DNA of 64,000 bases from assembly GCA_029931535.1 (NCBI GenBank), contig JAQPZY010001037.1, forward strand, positions 124,001 to 188,000, written 5' to 3'. The notes under the pieces were generated by a model. It was not told the origin of the DNA, ran no database searches, and saw only the letters and a list, made by a program, of their open reading frames with translations. The stretch is from Margaritifera margaritifera. Taxonomy: Eukaryota > Mollusca > Bivalvia > Unionida > Margaritiferidae. Position numbers and translations under genes: made by a program. This document shows positions 45,205-59,500 of this stretch, one piece after another; position 1 is the stretch's first letter; each line of letters begins with the position of its first letter.

Positions 45205-45650
45205 ACAAAAAAAAAGAACCAGGCTCCGTTTGGGGTACTGCAAGGTTGTATTTTATCGCCCATTTTGTTTTCGTTGTTTTTAAATAACTTAAAATACACA
45301 TTTTTGACCAGCAAAGCTGTTTAACGTTAGAATTTTCTCAGTCATTTGCATTGTTGTATGCAGATGCCTTGGTTGCCTCTGCTGAAACTGCTATTCAACT
45401 TCAAAGAATTCTAAATAAATTAACAGAATACTGCTACATCTGGAAATTAAAAATAAACATGGAGAAGACTAAAACCGTAGTTTTTCGAAAAGGGGGATAT
45501 TTGACAGGATATACAAGTTGGCATTTTGGTGATTGCCTGATTGAGACGTCATCTTATTATAAATATCTTGGTTGTGTATTTTCTTCTAAAAAAGTCGTGG
45601 TATATGTATCAAACAACAATAGCGTCACAAGCAGCAACGGCACGTTATAG
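45205..45650 (+). pseudogene. LINE reverse transcriptase remnant with internal deletion
   Basis: The RT is seen only from PFGVLQGCILSPILFSLFLN (about 45220) onward. A frameshift follows, then LLYADALVASAETAIQLQRI, INMEKTKTVVFRKGGYLTG and SSYYKYLGCVFSSKK. The YADD box reads YADA, so a catalytic aspartate is lost. The N-terminal half of RT is missing: the sequence jumps from the pre-RT linker (KHHRNMYKKKKNQ) directly to GVLQGC. Confidence 0.88.
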
Positions 45651-46380
45651 TCTGAAGACTAGATTAAATCGTTTCGGTAAACTGTCTACAAAACTCTATT
45701 TCAAATATTAAATACAAAAATAGCGCCAATTTTAATTATGGGTCAGAAGTTTCTTTTTTTTTAATAAAGCAAATGACATTGAAGCTGTACATAGGTCATT
45801 TAGAAAATATGTTATTGGTATTACGAAGTACACATCAAATGTTTTTATCTACAAGGAATTAGGCAGAATGCCAATGCAAGTAGTAAGATTTAGAGAATGT
45901 TTTAAGTACTGGTTCAAATTACTAAAGATGATTAATGATAGATTCCCAAAACAAAGCTATATTGTACAGTTGACTTCGGGCGAACACTGAGAATGTTGGG
46001 TAAATAAAGTTAAAAATCTATTGTTCACACGGAATGGGAGAGGTTTTGGTAAATCAAGGGGTTGGTGATGAGAACCTCTTTTTCATTATAGTTAAACAAC
46101 GACTTAAAGATTGTTTTTCTACAATAACTAATGGAGATTTAAATTCAATGGATGGATTACCATTTTATAATAAGATCAGAAACGACTTGAGTTGTCAATA
46201 CTATATAGATTGTTTAAACTCTTCATACAGTGTTCGATTACTATGTATGTTCAGCAATGGAAACTTTTACCCTTTAATGGTAAATGTAGGTAGGTTTAGA
46301 AAATTCCCCTATGTGGAAAGACTGTGCCCTTTTTGTGCAGACATAGAGGATGAGTTTCACTTTTGTTATTAAATGTGTCA
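45651..46380 (+). pseudogene. LINE post-RT region and C-terminal zinc-like motif
   Basis: In mixed frames: IAPILIYGSEV (about 45725), EAVHRSFRKYVIGITKYTSN, VFIYKELGRMPMQVVRF, KYWFKLLKM, and finally RLCPFCADIEDEFHFCY. The last is a 'CPxCxxxxEDExHFxxxC' motif common at LINE C-termini, here ending prematurely. Confidence 0.8.
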
Positions 46381-46616
46381 TGTATGATAATTTGAGAAAT
46401 GCTTATTTACCTTCGAACATTTTACTGTAATGCAAATTACATTAAATTTTACAACTTTATGTAGAGAATTAGTAATAATATTAATCTCCAACATAATGTT
46501 ACTCTTTATCTAGCAAAATCTTTAAAAGTTACAGTCAGTGTGTTAGTCCTAGAATTGTTATGTTTCGTAGCTGTACCATACTTCTCATACATGTATGTAA
46601 TTTGGGCCGGTGACCT

Positions 46617-46617
46617 G

Positions 46618-46708
<91 letters not shown>
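46617..46708. repeat. (AAT)n-(ATT)n palindromic microsatellite (LINE tail)
   Basis: About 14 AAT units are followed directly by about 15 ATT units, giving a near-perfect inverted repeat of about 45 bp per arm at the LINE 3' end. Confidence 0.95.
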
Positions 46709-47600
46709 TTCTGCAAAATGTAGTCGTTGGCTAGAGATAACACGTCCCCAATTACTGAACTTGACATTGATATACCATAAAATTCCTACATAATGCTTTC
46801 AAATTATGGTTCAGTGTCATTATGATAATTTAAGAGTTCTTACACGTGGATCCATCATACTCTACATATTGTTTACAAGTTCTTTGATAATAATGGTGGC
46901 GGAATAAGGCTGAAATTATATTCGTCATCTTTACGAATTTGCGCAGTAAAATACATGGTATAGGGGAGTATTTACATCCGGGAACTTAAATGTGATCCCT
47001 CATTTGGCTCAGGCGAAAATTTGGTCTTTATCCTTTCTGTAATCATTAAGTTTATGACTTTATTTTGCAGTACAGACTGCAATACACACCTAAATAATGG
47101 TTCAAAGGTATTACTGAGAGTCTTTTCTTCAAAACGTTTAACATTCTTAAGGAGGTTAATTGAGTATATCGACTGAGTTTTCTGTCAAAATCCAAGTACG
47201 TATACCGGTAAAGACTGTCGTTCACCGCATCGATCGAAATAATTTTCGTAAATGAGACAACAAGTAATAGCTCGTGACATATGCAGACAAATTAAACTAT
47301 ATATACAGACGGACTTTAAAAACACAACAGTTACAAGTTATGATCTTTCTCTTGAATCTGATCACACGTGGAGGTTTAATTTATCGCTTATCCTGCAATA
47401 AACGATCGATAATATTGATTGTAGCACAAAAACATTCTGAACTATTCTCCTTGGCCCTTGTTACCATATCTTGCGTTTCTAAAGCCCGTCAGTAAAGATA
47501 AAGGTATATGAAAAAAAGGGCTATAATAACCTGTAGTATGGCATATTTTCTGCACACTGCAGGCTACAGAGTCGGTCCGAATTTAACTGAGCCATTAGCG
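46709..47600. other. No gene seen
   Basis: Anonymous AT-rich sequence between the LINE tail and the inverted repeat. Short frames only. Confidence 0.5.
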
Positions 47601-48533
47601 TTTATGTGCCTGTTTTGGTCATTACACCATGTAGTTTGGTCCATATGACTTCAAATGAGAACAGCAGAAACTATAAATTATTAATTGTATCTGATAGGAG
47701 TACCTAAATTACATTATTGTAATTACAAACAGGTAAAAATGTTTAATCAGCTGCCACTGGAACAAGCAATTTTTGTTTTTGTTTCGAAAACTGCACACCA
47801 AACAATAACAGTCCGAATATTTTCAAACGTAGTTTGAAACAACCCATGTAAATGTACTTGACAGCAGATGCACACGTATTTTCACCATAAGGGTCATCTA
47901 TTCAAACAATAGTGAACACTGCACTAGGCACCATCGCTGGTAAGTAAGCGCCTCTACTATCTGGCGATTTACTATCCAGTTTTGGATAGTAGCCGAGGGC
48001 TGACCAACTTGACGGACACGTATGTATGTTATGAGTCTGCGAAATGTAAAATTGTCTATGTTCATTGAAGCACTTCCGTTGTCAAATCTTCAGTTTTGGA
48101 GGTGTGTAGTTTTTACACATTGTCAAGCTCTTCATTTTCGGAGGTAAGTAAATCTTGCATAAAGTTTGCAATCCCATAATGCCTAATGGATCTGATCGGT
48201 TTTGAAAAACACCGGAACTTATGAAGTTTGGTGGACACTGATGTTACGGGCGAGTAACCTCAACTTTACAACTACATGTTTAAGGGGTTAATTCAAAACA
48301 AGATATGAATATTTTGGACTTTTTCAATTTTTGGTGAAGATTTAAAAACTAAATAAAGATTAAATTGCTTGTTCTAGTCGCAGTTGATTAAACATCTTTA
48401 CCTCTGTGTAACTATAGTAATGTAATCTTTGTACTCCTATCAGTTAGATTTAATTACAATGATTAGTTTCTGCTGTACTCATTTGAAGTCAGATGGACAA
48501 AATACATGGCGTAATGGCCAAAACGGGCACATA
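47601..48533. repeat. Long inverted repeat, about 245-bp arms, about 440-bp spacer
   Basis: The left arm 47601-47845 (TTTATGTGCCTGTTTTGGTC, GACTTCAAATGAGAACAGCA, ATCTGATAGGAGTAC, TTTAATCAGCTGCCACTGGA) is the reverse complement of 48284-48533 with moderate divergence along the full length. It resembles a foldback-type element. No clear target duplication or coding sequence. Confidence 0.88.
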
Positions 48534-48834
48534 CAACTTAAGGTCGACAAAAACCCTTGATTTGAACTTTAAGCGTCCAAATCAAGTGGTTAAAGGTAGG
48601 CCTTTAGCGCCAAGGTATCCTCAGCTAAATAGAATGTAGGTATATACGGGATTTGTTATATCTCGATTTCCTTTGTTATTATTTTGCTATTTATCAATAT
48701 TGTGCAATAATTAGTCAATAATGTACAATAACTAGTCAAATTGTTAAAAAAAGGAAATCTGAAATAAGGAAAAGCTGAAAAATAAGTTGGTGGAGATCAA
48801 TACCGCACAACTTCCTCGCTATGGAAATGCAACT

Positions 48835-48920
48835 CACCGCCCCGTAATTGCTCTACTCACCTCCCCGTAATTGCTCTACTCACAGCCGCGTAATTGCTCT
48901 ACTCACAGCCCCGTAATTGT
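48835..48920. repeat. 25-bp minisatellite, about 4 copies
   Basis: CCCCGTAATTGCTCTACTCAC repeated with CAGCC/CCT linkers. Confidence 0.9.
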
Positions 48921-49068
48921 GCAAATTTCATGGCATAAATATTGATTGTTGGTTTTTAACGAAACTTTTCACACATTATTGGCTTTAAAAAATTTAATAC
49001 ACACTAAATACTCAAGGCTCGAAATTTCCAACATGAAAACACATATCTAGAGTCTCTCAGTATCCTGT

Positions 49069-49239
<171 letters not shown>

Positions 49240-49789
49240 ATATTGTTACGGAATTATGTATATGGAATCTATAATGTGCTTAAACTTTTGGCCTATGACT
49301 CTACTTTAAAGTTGTGTCAAATAGTGAGTCATATTTAAGTTGGGTTTAGTTGTACTATTAATCAAATAACAACATGTTTACTTAACTTTTGTTCAAAGTC
49401 AGAGGTGTTTACAGTACTTCAGTAAAATTTCATGAAATAGACGCATTTAGTATTGCATTCTGGCTCGTAATATGACGCGTTTCCTGTTGTGAAATGTGCC
49501 ATTTGCAAGTTTTATAAAAGACCTGAATGTACAAATTATTTCCATTCCATTTTAGATCTTGAGTTGAAACGAACTGTTTTTTTATGATCAGCTTTTTGGA
49601 ATCATCATATTGCTTTAAATAATAGCCATGCTAGAATCCTGTATTGATGTAATGCCATGCTGTATGAATAATTCAAAAGGAATTATTTATTGGACCATTC
49701 ATCAGAGCTACCTGCAGTTATTTTTAGGACTTTCTCGGATGCCTCTGAATACTTAAAGATGATCTGACGTTATCGTTGATACATCGGAA

Positions 49790-49920
49790 CATTATAGACT
49801 CATTCGTTCGGAACAATCTATTCGGAACATTCGTTCATTACGAAGACTCATTCTTTCGGAACATTCGTTCATTACGAAGACTCATTCTTTCGGAACATTC
49901 GTTCATTACGAAGATTAATT
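49790..49920. repeat. 34-bp minisatellite, about 3 copies
   Basis: TTCGGAACATTCGTTCATTA CGAAGACTCATTCT repeated, last copy partial. Confidence 0.9.
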
Positions 49921-51384
<1,464 letters not shown>

Positions 51385-51488
51385 ACATACATACATACAT
51401 ACATACATACATACATACATACATACATACATACATACATACATACATACATACATACATACATACATACATACATACATACATACAT
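51385..51488. repeat. (CATA)n microsatellite
   Basis: About 100 bp of uninterrupted CATA repeats; long open frames around it are artefacts. Confidence 0.98.
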
Positions 51489-53504
51489 GCATACATAATA
51501 CATATGCCTACAAGCATAACACCTCCGTTTATTCGTTCATTCTTTTCGTACAGCTGGACGAACATACGGCCACCTATATGCATAATAAAAAACAAAGCCT
51601 TTATCATTAAGCTGCTCAGCATGGTTTCTTTTTTCTTTTCTTAAAACTTTAGTCTTCAACCAAATGAAAACTGCTGACACTACATCATAATATCTTGGAC
51701 TTGGAAGGACTCGATCTTTGCTATGCGAGGTGCACTGGTGTAAGCATCCTGTTAACATTTTCAAGTACACGACAGTGACATAAACTTTCCCGAAAGATAC
51801 CCCGTAGATAATATCATATGATCCAGCAAACATACTTCGCACCAAAAATCAAATCGTTTTGTAGATGAAAAAGTTTAAGTTTAAGATTTTCAGATGCGAC
51901 AGCCATAACGTAAAGATAAGATAAACAAAACGAACGACAGCAATGGTTTACCATCCCGAATACAAATGGTTTCCACTGGATGTTTCAAAGCCGCTTCACC
52001 CCTCTCCCCACCGAAAATGCGCAGGGGACATCATTCTAAATACGTCACATATTTAGGGCTTTTGTTTATGCCATGGCTGTATTTAAGAAATTCTGTCAGA
52101 AAATATTTGAACGTGATTTACATTTAGTACATTCGACCTTTGACCACCCCATAGAAACCCCAGGCGCGGGAACCTATAATGACTTCCATCCCCATTTCTC
52201 CCAGATAGTCACCGCAGGGGTAACATGTCTACAAAGTTTCTTGAATTTCCATACAGTGGTTTATGAGGATATGTTGCAACGGACAAATGGGCGGACAAAC
52301 GGAGGGTATCACAATATCCCTCGACACTTTTTAAAAAGTGTGGGGGTAAGAAAACCCAAAACTTTCAATTTATATGATTATGACTAACTAGTAGAGTGTG
52401 TTCCTTTTGTAATGAAAACATGTGATACTCTTTGAATAACCAGTGTGCCAAATTTTGCATTTTTATTGTTGTATGCTTTTTCAACAGGAAAACAAATATT
52501 TCTATACCAAACATGCAGACCCGCACAATGCACGCAAATATAAGCTTCTTGTCCTAAAAGACAATTTCCTATATTCTATGTTTTATATTTTCCCCGTAGA
52601 CGCTTCGACTAACGAAACAGGCAAATTTCGGCATTGTTTTTAAAATATGTTTTCTTCATTCTTAAAAGAAACATAAAATTGGGTACAAGTAAACGGCAAC
52701 TTTTCAGGTTGTAAATTTTGATCATATCTGCACAATGAAAAGTGGTCTTCATTCAGGCACCAGTTTCATTTAAATTTTTCGTTTATCATCACTCTTGAGA
52801 TTTTACATTAACTTGCATATGACTTTCTTTACACACAAAAAATATAGCAGTTATTGGAAATCTTGACCCAGCGCAGCAGCTGTGAATTACCTCTCGCAAA
52901 CAATTAAATGGCCCGCTGACCAATGTAATCAGGCAGCTAGTCAAAAATATGTAGCAAATCGCATCGTTACTCCATGTGTTTTGGTTGGTCCAGCGATCAG
53001 ACACGTGCCCGTTGGGTCACCTACTCAGTTTGCACTGAATCACATGTAACATTTAAGTATTTTTTAAAAACAAATTTCTAACTTCAACATTTCTCGTTCA
53101 ATTTTCATAACATTTTTGCCACATACTTTATTGTCCTCTGTCGGTCACGATTATGCGTATTGTTTCACACGAGAAACACAAATCATAAAGAAAACGTTAT
53201 GCCAATTCGTGGACTGGATAAATGTTGATTTTCCGAGAGGTTGGTCTAATAAATCAGCCCCCAAAACAGCAACATACCAATAGAGGTTTCGCGGTTTATT
53301 TATTGGCCTATTCTCTTCATAGTCGGAGCTATGAAAAACAAATAAATAAATAAAAAGATAAATAAATATATAAATAAATAAATGAATAAATTCAACAGAT
53401 CTCTAAGGAAACGTTATGCTAATTAGCGGACGAAATATATGTCGAATTTCCGAGAGGTCTGTTCTGATATATGCAAAAAGTCTGATAGATGTATTTTTAA
53501 AAAA
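51489..53504. other. No gene seen; degenerate dispersed repeat at 52070-52390
   Basis: The 52073-52387 open frame includes CCTTTGACCACCCC, ACAAAGTTTCTTGAATTTCC and ACGGACAAATGGGCGGACAAA CGGAGGG. These read as an old noncoding repeat rather than a protein gene. A diverged direct repeat AAACGTTATGC-AATT...TTTCCGAGAGGT is at about 53193 and 53410, and (AAAT)n at 53338-53390. Confidence 0.5.
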
Positions 53505-53690
53505 ATGATTTGTTTGTTTTGTTTGTTGTTAACGACACTTTTAACACATCATTGGCTATATCATGCCGAGGAAATGGAAGCTAAGTGACTTTTCTAAGGA
53601 CACACCGAGGCAGCCGACCCGGGCTGGCCTGGACAGGTATTGAACCCGCGACCCTTAGATTGCGAGTCCGACGATCTACCGCGACTCCCT
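53505..53690 (-). mobile_element. tRNA-derived SINE, minus strand
   Basis: Third copy of the family at 4274-4466. The minus-strand head includes CGGACTCGCAATCTAAGGGT and CGCGGGTTCAATACC (B box); the body has GGCCAGCCCGGGTCGGCTGC, GGCATGATATAGCCAATGAT and GTGTTAAAAGTGTCGTTAAC; the tail is AACAAACAAAACAAACAAA. Best preserved of the three. Confidence 0.85.
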
Positions 53691-55068
53691 TCAAAGAATG
53701 AAAATAAAATATGTATCCTTTTCAATTGTATGATTAGGACTAATCTTGTATGAGAAGAAAAATGTACAGAATTCATTACGCAGGAGGAAATTCCAATCTT
53801 GTATTCAGAGAATAGCAAGTTATTTTTCAAATAAAAATTGGGATATGATGAATTTACGTTCATATTTCAAATTCATACGTTTCATACGTCCAAATTCAGC
53901 ACAAAAGACAGAAGAATTATATATATATAAGCAGTAATACAGGTAGTTAAGAAAATAAACTTCACAATTGGATCAAAGTAAATTTGCATGAAATGTACGG
54001 GGTCTATGGTCGCTACCCTAACACTGAGGTTTTCGTTTTAATATGGCTAAGAGAGTACATATATATTTGAAATTAAAACCGCGTATTTCAGTAACACTGT
54101 TTCAGTTAAGATGATCTTTGGATGTCACTCAGTGTCATCATTGACAGTTGAGGAAGTATTTAAAGCTGACCTTTGACTATTTGTCAATGAACTGTACTAC
54201 AATTCAGGAAGTTTTTAAAGCTGACCTTTGACTATTTACCAGTAAACTGTACTTCAAAAGTGGCAACTTAAAAGCTGTGTCTTATATATTATAACATCAT
54301 TATATAACTGTAAATATCTAAATTACATTCTTTTCTTTAAGAAATATTTGCGTTGTATTACATGCTATAACTTAGTGCACAAGATGTTAATGGAATAAGG
54401 ATTTGAGTTATTGGTGGGTGTGGTGTGCTATTGATAAACACAATTTATACCTACAACTCTTTACGTATTGCTTTTAATTACATACAAATATCTATGTGAT
54501 CAGATTGTAAGCTTAATCTTTATTAAGAATTAGTGTACTTTTAAAACAAATGTACATCTTTGACTGATTTAATTCTAGAAGTTATGAGGTACCAAATATT
54601 TAATTATGGGGGAATTTTCCTTAGAGCCAGAATAATTCACTTTGGTTCTTATAACGAATAAACATTTTTTTAAATCGAAAATATAAGAAAAATAGATTAA
54701 GCTGCGCATATTTTTTTCCAGTAGAAGACGATCCATTTTATTCTGAAAAAGGAAAAAAGACAGAAATTGCCAGACCGAGCATGAGGTACACTTTCATGTA
54801 TAGAACCGTATATGAAGCTCTGGTATGGTATGAGTTATTCTCAGTATATTACGCAAGTTTTAATACTGATATTAGTATTTAAACATAATAATCAAGTTCA
54901 GTTATAACAATGTTTTTAAATACGTGTTTTCCCACTGACCTGTTATAGTTCCTCGTTCAGTAGTAATGACCTGCTCTTTCTGCATAAACCTTTAAGTGTC
55001 TGTCTCGTCTCGGTCGAATAGAACCAGACCAAACGGTTAAACCATGACTGACCTTGGAAAAAACAAAT
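53691..55068. other. No gene seen
   Basis: AT-rich sequence with a diverged 62-bp duplication (TTTAAAGCTGACCTTTGACT at 54158 and 54215). No exon recognised. Confidence 0.5.
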
Positions 55069-55272
55069 TAAGGCTGGTAGAAAATATCCATTTAGTAGAA
55101 ATATTATAATAAAATATATTAAGGCTGGTAGAAAATATCCATTTAGTAGAAATATTATAATAAAATATATTAAGGCTGGTAGAAAATATCCATTTAGTAG
55201 AAATATTATAATAAAATATATTAAGGCTGGTAGAAAATATCCATTTAGTAGAAATATTATAATAAAATAAGC
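55069..55272. repeat. 51-bp minisatellite, 4 near-identical copies
   Basis: AAGGCTGGTAGAAAATATCC ATTTAGTAGAAATATTATAA TAAAATATATT four times, virtually without variation. Recent expansion about 620 bp upstream of the receptor-like start codon. Confidence 0.97.
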
Positions 55273-55895
55273 TCTGTCATGAGTGCTCCTCTCAAATGAA
55301 ATAATGTCTCACTTTTGCAAGCCAGCTTACCCTCTAAAATTGCAAATTGATGGGTACGACTTCTTAAAAATCGTCAGCTAATAACTTTACTGAAAATGGT
55401 CAATAGATATAATTTCTAATTTAATCAACCACATGGACATGTTTATTACAACATGGACATGTTTTATTTGCTACATAGCATATGGTTTGTCAGTCGTGCT
55501 TTCTCTGACGAAATCATATGTAGATTAATGATAGTCTTTCTCTCACAAAATCATAGGCAGGTAAAAGATACAATCAAATATTTTCATTTGTATTCTATAC
55601 GTTGTATCGTTATGTACTAGATGCAATAATTCGCTGATTCTTCTTTCTTGCCACAAAAGAAGTGCTTTAAAATGAGAACATTGTCTAAATATAATTGCAT
55701 TACCGTCCGCACTTTGTTTTTGATCACATGATCTCTATTAGAAACCTCACGGGGCTGATCCATTGTCTTTAGTGTAATATTACGAGCCGCGTCCTGTTAT
55801 AGGACATAGGTTATTCATTCAATGGCGAAATAAGAAACGCTCGAGCTGGTACAGTTAAGATTACAAAAGTAGGACTCCTAAGTAGCAAATTCAAA

Positions 55896-55941
55896 ATGAA
55901 TTTGTCAGCTATTTATTGTGTCATCTCGTTTCTAGTATTTC
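55896..55941 (+). CDS. Receptor-like exon 1 (start and signal peptide)
   Basis: ATG in context CAAAATGAA; it encodes [15 protein letters not shown] plus one base and is followed by GTAAGTATA. The hydrophobic stretch continues in exon 2 (ICLVAG), completing a signal peptide. Phase 1 donor matches the phase of exon 2. A short exon is harder to prove than the others; phase, signal-peptide character and distance support it. Confidence 0.78.
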
Positions 55942-58900
55942 GTAAGTATATTTTAATATATTTGGTAAGTATATTTCAATATATTTGATAAGTATATTTT
56001 AATATATTTGGTAAGTATATTTTAATATATTTGATTCTGTGTTTCTTCAGATTATACGAAATCAGTGACAGCAAAAGTCATAAAAAATCATAAAACTCTA
56101 AGTTATCTAATCTTGCCGATAAAATCTCGTCTTTAAAATTTCGTCTTGCCGATAAAATCTCGAATTGTTATTTAAAGAGGAAAACCTTGATGTGAAAATA
56201 ATTATGTGTTATTTTTTCAGGGCGTAAGCGAGTCTAGTAAAATAAGAAGGATTGCTGGAACCCTGTTGAATTTAATAGATGTTTGCTCTATTTTTGAGAT
56301 ATCAGTAATTTTAGTAAAAATAACGCATTCAATAAAATGCATGTACTTTACTTCACACATATTGTGAAAGTGTAATTTATGTAAATATAATCGTTTGAGG
56401 CAAAAAATGCCAATTGCACATATTAAGCCATTAAATATGACGTCATGTCAAAGTTCCTGTGAAAATACAATCATAAGCAATAATTCACCTATAACGAAAG
56501 GTATCAAGTCTGAGTAAATGTTGCTGCATGAAGTAAAAAACTATGGTGTTTGTACAATTTAAGGAAAATAAATCGCTGTCAAAGTCTTTCCTCAGTTTCG
56601 ACTTAAAGAAAGAAATTAACCAGAATTATCTCATTAACAGCATGACGTCAAATAAAGGAAAATAAATCACTGCCAAGGTAAACGAAGAAATTACTGAAAC
56701 TTATTAACCGCATGACGTCATGTTGATGTGACGTCATTCAGCAGTTACTATTTTCTTAAGCCGTTCGCATCTTGTTTTCTCGCGTTGTAGACGTATATCT
56801 TTCCTTCACAGTTTAAAAAATGAAATATTTAGAGAAAATGATTCCCCTTTCCACATCAATAGTGATTTAATCGTATCAGCCAGGCAGTGTGATACGATGA
56901 TCATTTGTCCTATTACTGTCCCACTTACCCCAATGCATTTGAGTTACTGGGACATTACTTACTTGAAATTTGAAAATTACGTTTCATATTCGTTTCTTGA
57001 GAAAGCAGAACATAATCATTGTCCCCAATTTATACAAAAGAGTGATGCTATGACGTGCCATGTCTGTCTGTTTGTACAAGCTTGCATGCGTATAAAATAG
57101 CAAGACTTCCATGACACAACTCGCCACATCCGCCCGTCTGTACTTGCTTGCATGCGGATAAGTGCTGGTACATATTTGTTGAAAATCGCAGTACTTTCAT
57201 GATATTATGAGAGATATACTTTCAAAAGAGATTATGGTATTTTTATTTAAGGATGGTTTTTTGAGTTTATGATTCATAATCTTAGAGACGGTAAAGGCTG
57301 GGGAATGTGGTGTAGAGAAGCAGAAGCGGGAGAAGTAGTGGGAGTAGGCGGCGAGAGCTGAGAATAAATAAACGCGTGTACATGCTGCTTTGAGTTAGCA
57401 TGCTGCACATATGAATATTTTCAACTGACGACCACGAAAACTGCAACAACAGCAACCTAACCATCATAACATCAGCGTACTCCAATCATCATTGCTGCCA
57501 TCATCAATACTACTACGACTACTTCGACTACTACTACTACTACTACTACTACTAATAATAATAATAATAATAATAATGTCATGAACAATAAAGTGGCTTC
57601 AATCCAACGACATAAAAACAATTTCGTATTTTATAGGAATCTGGGATTCTTACTATTATACCAATTTGAAACGCAAAGCTAACCGCAAACGAATTTTTAA
57701 AAACCAACAAAAAGTACAACAGCAAGAAAGAAAAAATCCCAACAAAACAAAAAACAAAAAAAGAAACAAAAAAAACTAAAACAGAACTTATTGCAACTGA
57801 AAATAAACGGAAAGGAACCGAAAATAAACTCAAGGGACATAAACGAATTATATATAACCCCAATTTTTAACAATATTTTGTGAAATATATTTTTGTTTGT
57901 ACATTTTTTATGTGCTATTATAATATATTATGAAATAACAAAATACAAAAACTATCACGTTTCTTTAGTCAACTATGAAAAAAGTTCTTACGTTCTTACG
58001 TAATGGAGTAGATATCGTCTTTGTATTTTTGGTATAGGGAGGTGGTGAGTGAAATTGCAAATGATTTCTACGAAAAATCGACCTCTTTCCGAGCGCGTCA
58101 TGTCGATCACGGTTGCATCCACCCAGTTGTCCTGCAAGGGTCAAAGGAACAATCCATTGCTTAATCGCTTGCAATGTAATGAGATGATTGTAATTATAAT
58201 CAAAGCTATCAAAACACCCCCACCCCCAATTATGAAAGTAGGTATGGCAAGTTTCGAACTTCTTTATTTAAATACACTACAAATTGACTTTGTTAAATGT
58301 ATCATTTAATTAGTAACAATAAAAATTATTTTTCATTCACTTTTTAATTCATTTTTGTCCAGCCCACGTTAGTGCAAAGAGAGATATAACTTACTTTTCC
58401 AGCGGTGACGGCGGCTTCAACATTTTGTTAAGGTTTTGTTTAAAGTTTTTATTCACATGTATTTCCTAAACTCCCTGGTAGATTCTCATCATGCTTGACA
58501 TGAATCACAATGAAGTTGCGCCAATTCATTCTGTGATGCGACACGCTCCCTTGTCCCTTTGAGGTCAAGGTCACAGTCATATACAATTTGCGTTACGGGT
58601 TTGGTTAAAGTTTTTTCATTTGCTTATATATCCTAAACTCCTTGATGGAATGTTGCTCATACAGGGGATAAATCAGTGTGGGACCAAATGTTGCTCATAC
58701 AGGGGATAAATCAGTGTGAGACCAAGATAATTCATTCTGTACACACTCGCTCGCCCAGTTGACCTTGAGGTCAAAGTGAGAGTTATAGAACGATTGTTAT
58801 AAGGTTTTGGTTAAAGTTTCTTTCTTTCCATTTGCGTATATTTCTTTAACCTCTAGATGGATTTTGTTCATACTTGGGATGAATCATTATGAAACTAAGA

Positions 58901-59440
58901 CAATTGAGTCTGCGGACATGCTCCCTCTCCGTTTTGACCATGTGATCAAGGTTGCATATTTTACTGCAATGCTTCGATCATGGTTCGACATGCATAACCT
59001 GACATTTTTGTCATTTCTTTTCTCTTATTTTGTTTTCCTTTTCGTTCTTTTTTTTCTTTTTTTTTTTTGTTAGTTTGTCAGTTTTTGTTAATTTGCATTA
59101 ATTTTTTTACTCATTTAAGTTAATTTTCGGAATTTAGGTATCGCGGCTGAAGAATGGCAACATTCGTCACTAGTTATTGTTATGAGATAAGATTTTTAAT
59201 AATTATCATTATAACTAATGCTGACTATGTAAGTAATGTGTTCAGTCTCAAAGAAAATAAATTTATGCCGTTTACTGAAATACAGAGTGGAGGAACTGAC
59301 TGGAAGAATCAGATATTAAAAATAGAACGAATTAAAAGCTATATTTTGCTCCCTCTCAACTAATTGAATCTTTCAAGCTGGATTGAACTTTTCGGCGATT
59401 GTTATTATTAATATCATTATTATTATTGTTATTAATATTA

Positions 59441-59500
<60 letters not shown>

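Larger units (their letters stand above)
43574..46708 (+). mobile_element. Decayed APE-type LINE with internal RT deletion and (AAT)n tail
   Basis: Sense order of an endonuclease-bearing LINE: N-terminal ORF piece (43635-44019), AP-endonuclease remnant (about 43990-44250), linker, RT pieces (45215-45640), post-RT region (about 45680-45950), C-terminal zinc motif (46300-46370) and a 3' end GGGCCGGTGACCTGTATAAT with an expanded AAT tail. Many stops and shifts. An (ATT)n tract (43574-43621) borders it on the left. The clade cannot be fixed by eye; the FRKGG and IEDEFHF motifs suggest a group near I/Nimb/CR1-type LINEs. Confidence 0.85.

Noticed and set aside
52073..52387. 104-codon frame starting MAVFKKFCQKIF
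   Set aside because: Reads through a noncoding dispersed repeat with GGACAAA/CGGAGGG words; no domain.
57579..57863. 94-codon hydrophobic minus-strand frame
   Set aside because: A/T-rich low-complexity reading of an intron; no start context or family pattern.
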